The notes beneath the pieces were generated by a model. It worked only from the letters and a program-made list of their open reading frames with translations, was not told the origin of the DNA and did no database searches. Of a DNA stretch of 64,000 nucleotides, positions 1-13,400 are shown piece after piece. The stretch covers positions 55,305,551-55,369,550 of the forward strand of contig JAZBQD010000030.1 of the NCBI GenBank assembly GCA_036583965.1, given 5' to 3'. The DNA is from Prunella strophiata (taxonomy: Eukaryota > Chordata > Aves > Passeriformes > Prunellidae). Numbering within the stretch: position 1 is the first letter of the stretch; the number at the start of each line of letters is the position of its first letter. The position numbers were made by a program, and so were the translations under genes.

Positions 1-80
1 AGCTGTGTTTGCTGAAAAGAAAAACAATATTCCATGAACTTACAATAAACGACAGCACTCTCAAAGCCAGTGAAATGTGT

Positions 81-3000
81 TTTATTTTAAGCCACTGCTA
101 AAACAAGGACGAATTTAGTGCAACCTGGAGTTCATAATCTGAAAACTGAATATACTTAAGTTACTAAAATGGCAAAAATTGTCACCATTATACAGTACAA
201 GACCTTCATATTCATTGAGTACAGTTTACATAAACATTTAGTTATTCAAACTGCTTTTGGTATACAATTGCATCACTAACTGGGCTGTGAATTACTGTAA
301 CACTGCACAAATAAGCAGCAGTTCCAGCAAATTATAATAAATTTTATTATTAAATACTGTTCAGACATTAGAACAAAGGCCCTCTAAAACTACAACACCA
401 GCTATACAACAGGAATGTACAAAGATGGTACAAAATAAAGTGACTACAGTGGCTCTGTACCTGCCTCTTCAGAGCTCAAGTACAGTAAATGCTTGACAGT
501 AGTGGCTCTTGCTGAAAAGCCAAATTTCTTACAATAAAATCATTCCTGAATCTTGTATTTTTCTTTGCAAATCGACTGTCTAGAACTACAGGGGTTTGCG
601 CTGGTGTTTACTACTCACTGTGTTCCCATCTCCAACAATTTGTCTCTCTTCATAGAAAAGGAGCCAGACAAAGTTACATTAGAAAATGCAACACTTAAAA
701 TCTGATACCATTTTTGAGAGACCTAATTAGTCTCGGAATGTGGGTTTCTGGGTTTTGGGGTTTTGGCTGGCTTTTTTCTAAAAAGCTTACACAATCTTCT
801 AAAACTCAAGAACAAAGATACTACAGAGATTGCACTCATGTATATCGTCTGAGCTGCCTTTTCACATCCTTGTTTTGAGACAGCATCCTTTTTAAATCTA
901 GAATATGGGTTTGAGTTTTGTTCTGTTTTTATTTTAAGGCTTTATGCATACTTTGTATTATTTATGCACCCCGTTCTGAATGTTTAAACTAGTTTTAAAT
1001 ATGGCCACTTCTAACTTGCTTTAGAGGGACTGTTTCTCAAAGTGCTTTTTCTACAGAATCTTACAAAACATCACAACACTTCCATTTTTTAGAACACCAA
1101 ATGTATTTATGAAGTGGTTGGGTGATTTCTGAAACAGTAACATCCTAGGATATATTGTCCTCAACATAAAAATTAAATTACCAGGGTTTCCCATACAGAA
1201 AAAAATGCAAGATGAAACAAGCTCTACCTTATTATGTTTGTTTATAAAGCAGAGTTGCATGCTTTAAAGGGACCAGAATGTGGCCCTTCATGTTTTTAAA
1301 GTTTTCACTTCAGTTTCTGTATTTGTGGTCAGGAGTTTTAAACAAACTCAGTAGAAGTGTAATTTAATTCCTTGCATTAGCAAGGAACAGCTTTCTCACT
1401 AATATGGCAGACAGCACCAGTTAGATACAGTCAGAGTACGGTTTTCAAAGATTATTAAAATTATTCAATTGTAATAATTTTGCCAGGATAGACTAATGCT
1501 TTTTAACTTCATACAGAACGAAGAAAGTCAAGTTATTCTGAACAAATTTAACACAATTTGTGTAGAAAACAGGTTTGGGGTTTTTTTGGCTTGTTTTTAG
1601 TAAAAATGAAGTATTTTGTAACATTTTTCTCATGAAAATTTGGAAACTATGCTAATTTCCTCAGAGGCTAATAAAACCATTTCTTCCTTAAAGTAACACC
1701 AATCAATAGTTACACAACATATGTGATCCAGTCTGAAAACAGGACTCCATTTATAAAAATATTTTTCAGTGCAACTGTTGTCCACTTAACTTTCTGAATA
1801 GTTGTAAGCTTTGTGAATTGTGCAATCTTCTGCCTTTCTCCAAAAAAGTAAATGAAATGAAAAAGCACTTCACCAACTTTACAAAATCCATAATTCTGAG
1901 TAAATGAGTTTAAAAAATGGCTGTTCCTACAGTGTTTTTTGTTGGTTATGTTGTAGGTTTTTCTAAAGGTATGGTTTTATACATTTGTAGTACCTTCAAT
2001 ATTTTCCTCACTGTACAGAAACACTTCACTATACTGTACTGTATGCTCATGTCCTGAAATTCCACTTGGTGAGAAAAATTTAGTCAAGAGGCACTGCTTT
2101 TAGCATTTTATTTCCTTGACATTTCAATTTTATAGGTAAATTTGTACAAGTGTATTATTGCCGTGTTAAGGGGAAGGTGTTATAGCCAGGGAATAATTTC
2201 AAATTTTTGTCTACAACAATACTGAAAATTAACTTTAAAAAGAAAAAAAAAAAAAAAAAAAAAGGAAAAAGGAATACAGGGGGTTTGGGAGAGGAAGAAG
2301 TCCAGACAACCTTTGTGCAATTCTTGAAAAATATTTTCTACTAGAAATATCTTCCAAATATAGGAATTAAATAACTTCCCCTGACATGCTTTGAGCTCTG
2401 GAGAAAAATAATTCCTGATGCCTGGATTATATTACCTATATCAATACAAAAGACCTTGAAGTGGCTTTTGGTCTTTTTGTCACATACATTGACTTTTCAA
2501 TCAGTGAAATGATATAAGAAGTGAGGAAATAAACTGAGCATAACAGAATTTTAATTTAGTGCTGGAAGTTTGCACCAGGAGTTCACAGCAGTGAGATCTC
2601 ATACACATACAGATGAACAAACCTGTGTGTATTCACATGTGTGAACACATGTATGTGCATATACAAAAACAGGAAAAATCTTTGGCTCTGTGAGAAAGGT
2701 GAACTTTGTGAGATCCCAGGCAGAAATCCAGATGACAAAAGAGGACTAAAACCAACCATGTCTCTGCAAAGAGGCCAGTGGAATGCTTTCCTGAAACACA
2801 AAGACACTGCAGAACTGTGCTCTTGAGTTTACCAGTGTGACACTTCATAGCAATTCATGGGGTAGGGGTAATCAGAATTGTACATATGCCATTAAAAATT
2901 AGGAATAGATTTGGAGAGCATATTTCTCCTTGTCTGGGATCACAAAAATGTGCATCATATCAACAGTATATTTTTCTGTGAAAAAGCTATTAAGATTTTT

Positions 3001-4299
3001 TTATTCATCCAAAATCAGTAACACACTATGATCATTTGCCAAGTTTTAGGTGGCAACCTGGTAATCACCAGCACGTGCCTTTTTCTCTCAAAGGATATAT
3101 AAAAAAACAAATCCCAAAAAACATTTTCAAACCACAGGATAAGTGAAGGTTCAGATTTCCCTTCAGACAGGAAGGCAAATCAGCAGCATTGGTGAGAAAC
3201 CTGACAAGACTGCAAAAAATATTCAATTAAAAGTGCCTTTAAAAAAATTCAGTGAAGGTAGTTAACAAAAATGAAAAATCAATTTGCAAGATATTTCCCC
3301 TTTACATTTTTATTAGCTTTCTTTGCTAAACACTTCTGTGCTCATTGAGTAACAAAATTGTCTTTATTCATAAAAAGAAAATTCATATGTGGCTGCTTTG
3401 AAATAAGGAATTAAAACTATTCAAAAAGATGGCCAAAATCTTCCGAAATTTCTATCTTCTACTTTTAACACATCTGCGTGAGAGACTAATGTACAAATTC
3501 TTTGACACAGAAACAGTGTCAAAGAAGTATCTGCATACAAAAAGCCTCAGTAAAAAATTTAGCAATTTAAATCTGACTGGCAAGCTTCAGGAAACCTTGC
3601 TACAGAATTACATACGAAGTTATGTTCAACTTCTCACTCTGCCCTTCTACCAGAAGTTACCAGCTCTACAGGAATCAACAAATCCATGCATTTGCACCTC
3701 AGCAATTTCAGAGCAGACTCTCCCATTTTCACATAAAGTTAAAACTGATAAAGGTGCCTATGAAGCCAGACTGTATTAAGAGGCTGCTTGGGCAGGTCAC
3801 AATTTTCTTCCTGGCACTGCTGCTCTTAGGCATGTAACACCTGGCCAAGATGAGTATTTTTTCCACTGTCTGCACCAAGGTATTCCAGTGCAGATTCTTG
3901 CTGAAATAAGTGCTCTTAGTCCAGCTGTGAATATAGCACACATAGGAGTGGGAGAAAGAGCTATCCTGGCACAAGGGGAATTCTGAATATCATGTCTGAG
4001 ACTGTCTCCTGTGGACTACGGTCATAGACAAGGGCTGTTCATAAATATCTCAGTGGCATGAACACAGCAGTAAATACAATTTATGCGTGGGTGGACAACA
4101 CCAATTATGGACTGAATAAACATACCATGTGCACAGTATCACAAAGCACAGCACAGCTATTTTGACTTTCACCTCAAAGTCTTTTAATGCTGACTATTAC
4201 TTAAACATTCACTAGTTGAATTTGCTTTACACATACTGTGTTCCTTCTATCTCCTTTCAGAAGAGGAATGAAGTGAAGAGTGTTGCATCTTTGGATTTT
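81..4299 (-). other. AKAP11: AKAP11 3' UTR (distal end uncertain)
   Basis: This AT-rich stretch follows the AKAP11 stop and shows no further splicing or long ORF on the minus strand. Minus-strand AATAAA signals occur at 348-343 and 86-81, with others further in, so the main cleavage site cannot be chosen from sequence alone and may lie outside the window. The mammalian AKAP11 3' UTR is also several kb long (family knowledge). A run of 21 T on the sense strand (2263-2243) interrupts it. The 116-codon plus-strand ORF at 3429-3779 lies inside this UTR and has no recognisable homology. Confidence 0.7.
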
Positions 4300-4446
4300 T
4301 CAGACATTTTCCAGAAGCCAACTGACCAAAGATTTACTCAGAGCTTGCTCTCCATCAGATGCCATCTCTATCATTTCACAATATTTCAGCACTGCTTGCA
4401 AGAGATCTCCAACTTTCCAATCTCTTTCTCTCAGTCTTCTGGAAAG
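4300..4446 (-). CDS. AKAP11: AKAP11 exon 12, last coding exon with TGA stop at 4302-4300
   Basis: The acceptor is cccctttag|CTTTCC, phase 0. It encodes LSRRLRERDWKVGDLLQAVL, then KYCEMIEMASDGE and the terminus SWLLENV, followed by TGA. This matches the human C-terminus (WKVGDLLQAVLQYYEVMEKAS...WLLENA), so the protein ends intact. Confidence 0.95.
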   Translation of the reverse strand, partial: LSRRLRERDWKVGDLLQAVLKYCEMIEMASDGEQALSKSLVSWLLENV

Positions 4447-7400
4447 CTAAAGGGGAAACACAAAACAAAATATTTTGACTGGGACATCCTGATTATGTTA
4501 CAGAAGTTATTCTTGAAACATTAGGTCATAAGAGATCAGTTGTAATGAGTTAATCATTATTCCCACATCTATAAAAACAAAAACTTCCGCAAGAATCAAG
4601 CACTTTTCTTTAGGGCAGTCTTCACAAAACTTTCTTCTGGAGGGAGCACCATTTTCAAATTATGTGGTGCCACAGGTATGAGGGCTGTGGTTCATCAAGA
4701 CTGCAGAAAACAGGAAATTCTGAACACAAGATTAAGACATTTGCCACCCCTCCCATGCCAATAATGCATGTATAAAAAGACAAAACTCTGTCTTAATAAA
4801 AGGATGTGGATTTTCCTTTCACAACATATAGTGTGGTTGGGGTGGCACAGACACTACCCTCAATGAAAACAGTTTCTTCAGAGTTGGGAAATTATAACAT
4901 CTTGGGGAAGAGGAAAAGGTGATGATTAAGTTAAACTACCACTCAGGAGCAGAGATCAGTGTAGCTGAAAACATTTCTTTTCCCCCTGGATCCAAAGGAA
5001 AAAAATCTTCCATTGCTGATGTGTCAAGCTCAGCTATATGTGTAAGAAAGCCTATCCTAAGGAAAGAATGAATTTGACAGCTTTCCCAGGACTAAAATAC
5101 CTAACAATTTTTAGTTTAAATAAATAAACAAATACCCACACAAAGCATTCTCTGTAGCTTTCTGGACCCTTGTCAATGCTGAATTTTGTAAACACAATTT
5201 ATACACCCTACTTATTCTTTGGAGCTGTAAATTTTTACCCCCTTTTACAGTCCCTACCAAGACATTCTGTATATTAAGTTTAAAAAAAGTAATACACAGT
5301 GTTCAGGGAAATATTTTTCACAGCTACAAAATTAAAAATTCATATAGTTTCTACTATAAGACCTGCCAGATTGCAATGTAAAGTTCTAAAAAAAATAAAA
5401 AGGAAGACAATCTTTCCCTGCTTTTTTACCTAGCTGGTGTTCCAACTGCAACAAGGCAGGTGATAGGACTGACAGAAAGAACAAGGGCATAAAAACATGT
5501 ATCAAACAATTAAGTTCTTGAGAAAACCATTAACTTGAACAAGCAAAAAACTCTCTCTAATCATGAGCATAATTTATTCTGAACACTGGAAACTTTTCCC
5601 AGTGGAAATTAAGGACATTTTTTCTATATAAGAAGAGACTGAAATCTGTAGTTATTTCTGCGAATTTTAAAGCAGAGCACAGGAAGTAGGAGTTTTATAG
5701 TCTACAACATGCAATTTTGTAAATGATGCTTGTTGGTTTATAAAAGAATGGTCATTTTTCTTTCCTCTGCCAGAGGAAAGTGTGGCTAATGTCCAAATAC
5801 CTACTTCAGCAAATACAATATAAAACTTCAGTCCAAATAAGTTTCCCACCATGGTAAAACTACAGAACTGGCACCTAAATTTTAATTTTAGGTTTACTCT
5901 CACTATTTCTTTAGATGACCAATCTGTTTCTTATTGCCAGACAAGTGAAATTAATTAGAGTTTACTCAAAATAGGAATCTTAAAACAGGTAGGTAAGGTC
6001 TCATTAAAAATGGAATACATATGATTTTTTAATCCAGGCACATAGTCAGGCATCTCACAAAAGTCAGAATCTTCTACTCTAATTTACTGGTTTCTTGTTA
6101 TCCTCCTAACAAATGTATGCTGTTCCATACATAGGTATTTAATGTCTTTCTGCCTTGCTGAGTATAACAAGTTAAGTTATACTCTTAAGTTATAATTTAA
6201 GAGTATAACTCTTAAGTTAAGAGTTCATACCCAGCTGCGGCAAGTGATAGCCTGCCTGCTACACGCTGGGAGCACTTCTGCCTTCCCTGCAGCCACACCG
6301 CATCGGTGGCTCATTACCCTGCTGCGAGCGGCTAACACCAGCCTTTCCTCCCTTCCGGAACTCACCAGCTGCTTATACAGCAGACAGCTGTTTCCGACGA
6401 GCCCTAGCCCGGGTGGGCTCCCCAGGGAGCCGAGGTAACTCCCGAGGGTCCCCAGCCCCAGCCCCGCGGCCGCCCAGGGACCGGGAGGGCGGGCATGGCT
6501 TCCTGCTGGGCTGCAGCGCCCTCTGGAGGGGCTCGCTCAGCGCTACAAGAGCCGGGAATGACTTTTTGCCAGTTTGAGTCGGTCTGCGTCGGAGAGCATT
6601 CCAATTGGGAAGCGGGATGGAGTAAAAAACAGGTAATCGTGCTCTGCCTCCGGGGAGGGAAACAAAATTTCAATTTGTTTTAACATAACTGCATCAGGAC
6701 AACTAAAAATAATCTATACACCTAACTGAAACAATTAACTACTGTAGCATTTTCAGGACTGCATGACTACTGCTGTCGGGGGTCTCTCAGGAGCTCGAGA
6801 TGACCCCGATCAGTGAGAAAGTCTCTGTGTTCTGGCCCGAGAACCAAAGAAGGAGTCAGGAGTCCTCTTGTGCAGTTTTCAAGGTTGTTTATTGTTTCTT
6901 ATCTAACAATTTTTTCCCCTGACCAGCCGAGGTCCATTCAGCAGGTCAGTCCGAGGCACACTGCCCACCTCTGGGGCGGTGTTGTCTTTTTATACTAAAA
7001 ACTACGTGTACATTATTTACAGTTATTTTCCAATACCTATCACCCATGTTACAGAGTCCAGCTCTACTCTAAACCAATCCAAAAGTGCCACCATCACCCA
7101 GAAGATGGAGGCTAAGAAGAAGGAGAAAGAAGGACAGAACACGTCCAAATTCCTCCATCTTGACCCCCAAACCCTTATTCTAAAAAACCCTAAAATTCTA
7201 CTTTTTCACCCTGTGATAAACTTATTATTGGTCTACTTAATTTGTGTGGCTTGTAACTCTTCATATAAGGTTGGTAATTTTTTCCATGGCTCAAGATCAA
7301 AGGCACAGGGGTCTTGGGCTCTGTGCCAAGGTCTCTGAGCCCCCTGCCAGGGGCTCAAGCCATCCAGGGCAGCCAGAGGGATGTCCTGGGTTCCGACATA

Positions 7401-10400
7401 CTGCCTGCCCCAAGGTCTTACCTTCAGGTGTCAACTCAGTATCAATTTATAACTGAAGTGTCAAGTAGAAGAATATAATAATTTTTTAGGAGGGCACACA
7501 TAACAGACACTGCAATTTTCCAGAGTGCTCTTCTCAGTAGGTCCTCTCATTAAGGTAGCTGGAGTCATGCTCAGATACACAGCCAGCTAATAATGTCTTT
7601 CCTGTGTGTCCCGGAGCATTGGCTCAAATCTCAGCACCACAGCTCTGTCGTCTTTTAACTCAGAGCTGGCCTAAGAATGAGAGACTCAAGGAAAAATTAA
7701 CAAAAGAAGTGTCTGCCATCCCTTTTCTGTCATTTCATATTATATTGTTAGATACATGCATCTCAGATACACAAGAAATATTAGCACTTGTGGGTCATAC
7801 CACTGTTCTACCCAAGTATTTGCAATAAGCTTGAAATAGATCAACAGATCTTCAAGAGAAGACAAAAAACTTCCTAAGGTCAGAATGACTGTTATCCCTA
7901 ACCCCAACTCATTGACAAAACCTTCAAAAACCTCCAAAGAATGCTCAGCCAAGCATGTGAGAACAGAAAAAGTTATGTATTTTCTTCTTTGTGTTAAGGC
8001 ACTTATAAACCATAACAAAGAAGAAACATACTAATATAAGGACCAAACCAAACAATTTCAAATAGCACAGAAATAGAGATAGTAGTATTCTACTAGTATA
8101 CTACAGTATTCTCAAACTGCCTTCTGGTTTATGGAAGCACAAAGTTCACTCCGTAAGAGCTAATGTACAGCCAATTATATTCTTGAAATAATTCTAAATC
8201 AAATATACCAAGCTCCAGAAAAGGAGCATAGGGCATATATTTCTATATGCCAAAATAATGGTTCCAAACTTTCTGGGTTATTTCCAATAAGAATGCAAAA
8301 CTTCCTACTCTCAAAATCAAATACACATTCCATACAGTTACATAGGCAAAAAACACTCCAAAATTATCATTCTCTTTGTGTGTGAGGAAGGTAGGAGCCT
8401 CTCACAGGAGAATGCAGACCAGGTATGACCTGGACTGGCCTCCAGGCACCTTTCACATTCTTACCACAAGACTCCAGTAACTAAGCACCATCAGTGCACA
8501 CATCCATCCAGCTCTGGGACTCTGTTTTGTCATACTGACCTTTACCTCCCAGTAACTCCACTTTTCTCCTGAAATGATGATGTAAGCTTCGGAAAGCCCC
8601 AAGCTGAAGAGTCAATATTAAATTTCAGAACTGAGAGCAAGCTTTTTCTTCCATAATATACTGGTAAGTACAGTAAGTCATTTTTGCCAAGATCTTAAAA
8701 TGCTATTAATGGCATCATGTTAACAGTTTTTCACATTATCAGGATACCAAATACAAATACTTTATAATTACCATTCCTATGAACCTCATCATTAGAGACA
8801 ATGCCTACATATCTATTAAGTTAGCCTTTCCATAACAAGGTAATGTTAAAGTAATTTCTTGGTTGATTAAAAAAATATAGGTTTAATGTAAGAAAATCCA
8901 GATTATCATGTGTAGTTTGGTGTGCAGGCATGAAAGAATAGGTTTTATGATTTTATTGGAATAACAAGTTTCTCTCATGTATTCTGATGGAAATACTCAG
9001 GACAGTATTCATACCAAAATACTGAGCCTTTCCAAAGACACACAAATTGCTAATGCCCAGTTCTTTAAAAGTTTGATTAGTAAAACTAAACTAAAAGCAC
9101 CTAAGAATAAAACAATCTTATTGAGAGCTCTTTTTAGTGGTTTTGGTTTTAGTAGCTAACAGAATAAAGACATAATATTTACTTCAAAACTAAACTTCCT
9201 CCTCACAAGAAAATGCATCTTTGCTATTAAAAAAAACCAAAAACCCAAACAAAACAAAAAACCACAAACAAAAAAAAAAATCAACATAAACAGAAAAGCC
9301 CCACAAACCAAAACAAACAAAAAAAAAAAAACCAACTCTAAGCAGAACACATTAAGTTAGAAAAGAATTTGCATGACGAAGTTCTCGGAAAGATTCAATT
9401 TATAAACAATTAAATACTAGTAAAAAATGCTTGAAAAAATATAATTTTCACCAAACAGAAATGATGTAATTGCTACCTTTTTGGAGTAAAACACTTGTAA
9501 GTGAAGAAGTGAAACAATTAACTTTGATGAATACTGGTTTGTGTATGGTATATACACAGGCGAAACATGCTGTCCCACTTTGACCTCTCAGGATTTAAAT
9601 AATGATTTTCCTCAGCAGTGAACAGCAAATGAAGTAACAGCAGCTGGTATATCACAGCAAATGGAAGTCAAGGAAATCCTTCCCCTTTCCCAGCAGCCAT
9701 CAAGCTCGAGTACTTACAAAGACAAAATCCCTTGCAGCAGTGTCACGGAAGTGAAGATCAGACACCTCTGTTTCAGAAGCTGCCAGCCACTGCAGTGCTG
9801 CTCTGAGCTGTGGGTCCACTAGATTTGGTTCCAGATCAATATTCATTATTGATAAAGTCTTTCGCACTTGCTCCAAACCTAACATTGAATATAAAATAAG
9901 CAAATCTATTGCTTCAAATTGTTTAAAAAAAAAAATCTGTAATTCACTGTTTATAGACTGTGCTATCTTAAAAAAAAAAAACCAATTTAAAATACACAGA
10001 TAATATGAAAGGAAAAAATTAGATTGATCTCAAGTGTTTCAGAACTTTCCCATTAGGAGGTACTGTTTATCCCATTTACAAACCTAGCTACATATTAAAA
10101 GATACATAAACTATAACATATATTCCAAGTGAAAGAAATTTAGCACAGACTTTCATAAAGTGAACAGCAATGGCTCTCACATAGTCCCTCAGTTCCTTCC
10201 ATTTCCAGCTGCTGTTTTTTGCTATGCCTTCATCTAACTCATTTTAAGAAGTGTGTATTTCTGAATTCTTTCCTGCAGTGATCGGACTGCCTTTTGAACT
10301 TTTCCAAAATATACTGCTGGTTTTACTGAGGCATATCCAGTTTTTCAACATTTCTTTTACAGCACAAGTTCCAAAAATTCTACAGCACTGGAAGATTAGT

Positions 10401-13400
10401 TGTGTTAATAACACTTAGGAACTACATTATTGTCCACTTCTATTCCCAAGCTGAGTTTCTGTATCCAGCTACCACAAAGATCCTTTGTCACACTCCCAGA
10501 AACAACCAGGCGTGTATGTAGTGCTCTCCAAGCTGGAGTCACTGCTTCCAGACTACTAAACTTGACTCTAGAAAACATATATTCATGTTGAGTTTAGCTT
10601 AATCTCAATACTCTTCCAACCAAGGTTATGACAATTGAGGTACATAAGGGATTCATTCCCAACTGGTGAAGTCAAGCAAGTTAAAACAGATTCCCCCGAA
10701 GTAAAAGCAAGAGAAAATTAACTAGTAAAACTGTAAAACAAAACAGTGCTTTCAAAGGATCACAGATTATTTGTCTAGGAGCCCCAGAATTTACCTTCTT
10801 TATAGGAGAAAAAACAATTAAAAAAAAAAAATTATGACAGTGGGCGGAAAGCATTGTGGTAACACTGCTGGGGAATTTTGGTACATTTTTCAGTATTGTA
10901 AAATAGATGTACATTTGATAATAAGGCTTTGATTCAAATTCTTTGGTGACCAAGGCACAGTCAGCTTAGAAAAAGTTAGACATTTCCAGGTATGATATGA
11001 ACAGAACTTCCAAATGTACAAGACCAGGTACAAAGTGCTCTACCTAGCACACTGTTTAAGCAGTCCTACAATTACAGAACAGAAAGAGCCTTTTCAAAAC
11101 AATATTAAGAAGGTGAGGAACTTACACTGGAAAAATTTCACTAGAAAATCCTTAACCCAGTATAAAGCAGTCTGTTGCACTACAGACAGTAGGTGACACC
11201 TAAACCACATAAAGAAAAAACCCCATCTCTATCCTAATTGAGCAATTCCAGTATTTGAGGTGCCAGAACTTTTAAAAGTTGAGACCAAAAGACAGCAAAA
11301 ACATATTGATAAAGCAGATGAAACCTACAGAGCAGAAAAATTTTAATTACAATTATTCTGAAAAAAAAAATACTCATTAATATAGCTTTATTTTCTTATA
11401 TCCTTAAGAGTCACATCTGATTTAATACAAGTTAAGATATGTTGGTCACTTATATACATTTTCCAGGAGCATAAAAAGAGAGGAAAAAAACTCCTAACCA
11501 AACAAAAACCCACACACCTTTCTGCTTACATTAATACTACTTGAAGATGTGCAACAAGGCAGAATATCCTCTGTAAAGAAGTATCAGAGGTTGGAAATGC
11601 TTACTTTATCTTCAGAACATACCCAACACAAGGAAGAGTTACAACTTGTTCTAACATCACCTCATCTTAAAACCACCTTCACACACTGTGTATTCAGGCT
11701 GTTTTCATTAAAGTTAACAAACTTTGGTGCATCAATCACACTGGAACCAGAGCACAGATCCTCTAACAAACCACAAAGTTGTAATAACATTCTGGATAGA
11801 CCTTATGTTATACTTCACTAAGAAGAAAGAGAAAATAGCAAATGCACCAAATCCAAGATTTTTATTGTTTTTCATGACTCTCTCCCAAGATTAATGTGTC
11901 CAGTTTAAGTAACTTCTTCAGCATTTTGAATGCAGCCATGTGGATGCATTGTCATGGCTCTTTAATAAATATTTCAGAAAAAAGTTAAACTCTGCCTATA
12001 AATCCACATTTTCAACAAGCTGATCAAAGTTCCCTACCTTATGTTATTAAATTCATGTAAGCATCAGTAAGTAACTAGCACTTCCCAAAGGCTGCAAATT
12101 TCAGTGTATTAAGAGGATTATGTAGGGCATTAATTGAACATTTTGATGCTTGACTGACATTCATTATGATGAACAGGGATAATAGTGTTGTCACCTTGTT
12201 CTGCAGACTACAAAGGCAAAGAATTAACAAAAAATTAATGTACAGTGCACAGGACAAGAACAGTAGTATATGCAGGAACTGACATTACCTTCTACAGCAT
12301 CCTTGGAATCTTCATCTTTATCTTCTGTTCCATCACTGTATTTTAATTAAGAAAACAAAAATATGAATACAATCCAATATATGCAGTAAATGTAGTAAAT
12401 TCTAAGACTGTAATGAAGGTTAAACAACAAGAAAATCATAAAAGAATTAAGGAGTGATCATGAAAAGCAGCTTTGCTTCTCACACCATTTCATGTTGTAC
12501 ACAGACTTATCGTCACAAGATTTTCTCTTAGGAAAAGAAGAGAGAAGAGAGATATGAGAAAGGTGTTAAAGGTGCTACTTATTGATTTTAATAGTTTTGC
12601 TTCGTATGTGAAAAGGTTCAGCCACCTTATGTCACAGTTATGAATAGCTATAGGTAAACCTAAGTGGTCTATAAAAACCAATTGCTATGCAATTCTGGAA
12701 AGTTTACATAAGCTAAAGGGAAAAAAACCCAGAAATCCTGTAGGAAGCAAGCTCTAGTCCGCATGAAAAAAAAGTAAATCTAAAGACTTATAAAACTGCA
12801 GGCAAGAACATGCAAAAAAGGGACCCTTTTGCAAGCAAAATACATTAATCAGTTTTAGCACAGAAAAAATTAATCATTCAGGGTGGATTAATTGATGAAA
12901 AAATCATATTGTGATTAAGTGAGAAGAGTGTGAATAATGTATCAGCATAAAAAATGTACCATGTTTTTATTTTCAAAAATGATGATTTCATGCATTAATT
13001 ATGAGGAACCCATCTGGTTTATATTTCTCAACTCAACCAACCTGTCTGATGTTGGAAAGGATAAATTCTCCTCATACATATCCCCTTCTAAACCAAGACT
13101 GCTCCAGCTACTGCTGTTACCATTACTGCCAGGAGAAGAAGAGAAGACAGCTGAACTAGAAAAGAACAATAGCTCAAACTAGAACCTTCATTTTCCTTAC
13201 AACTCTTTTGTCAAGACATTTAAAATAAGAGCACTGAAACTATCTAGGTTTACTGGAACAAACATGACTCTCGGTGCAATCCAGAGCAGCAATGTGCACA
13301 ATAATGCAAAACTAGCAGGTTTCAGTACACTGGTGAAAGTATTAATTTGTACTCATCAATTTTTCAAATCAGTGCTAGCAGGAATTCTGTCCTCAGGTCT

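Larger units (their letters stand above)
4447..12288 (-). other. AKAP11 introns 10 and 11 (around exon 11)
   Basis: Intron 10 is 12288-9879 and intron 11 is 9717-4447. Intron 11 carries the solo LTR, CpG-rich block, hairpin and A/C-rich tract. Intron 10 shows nothing beyond AT-rich sequence. Confidence 0.85.

Noticed and set aside
3429..3779. 116-codon plus-strand ORF
   Set aside because: It lies antisense within the AKAP11 3' UTR and has no recognisable motif.
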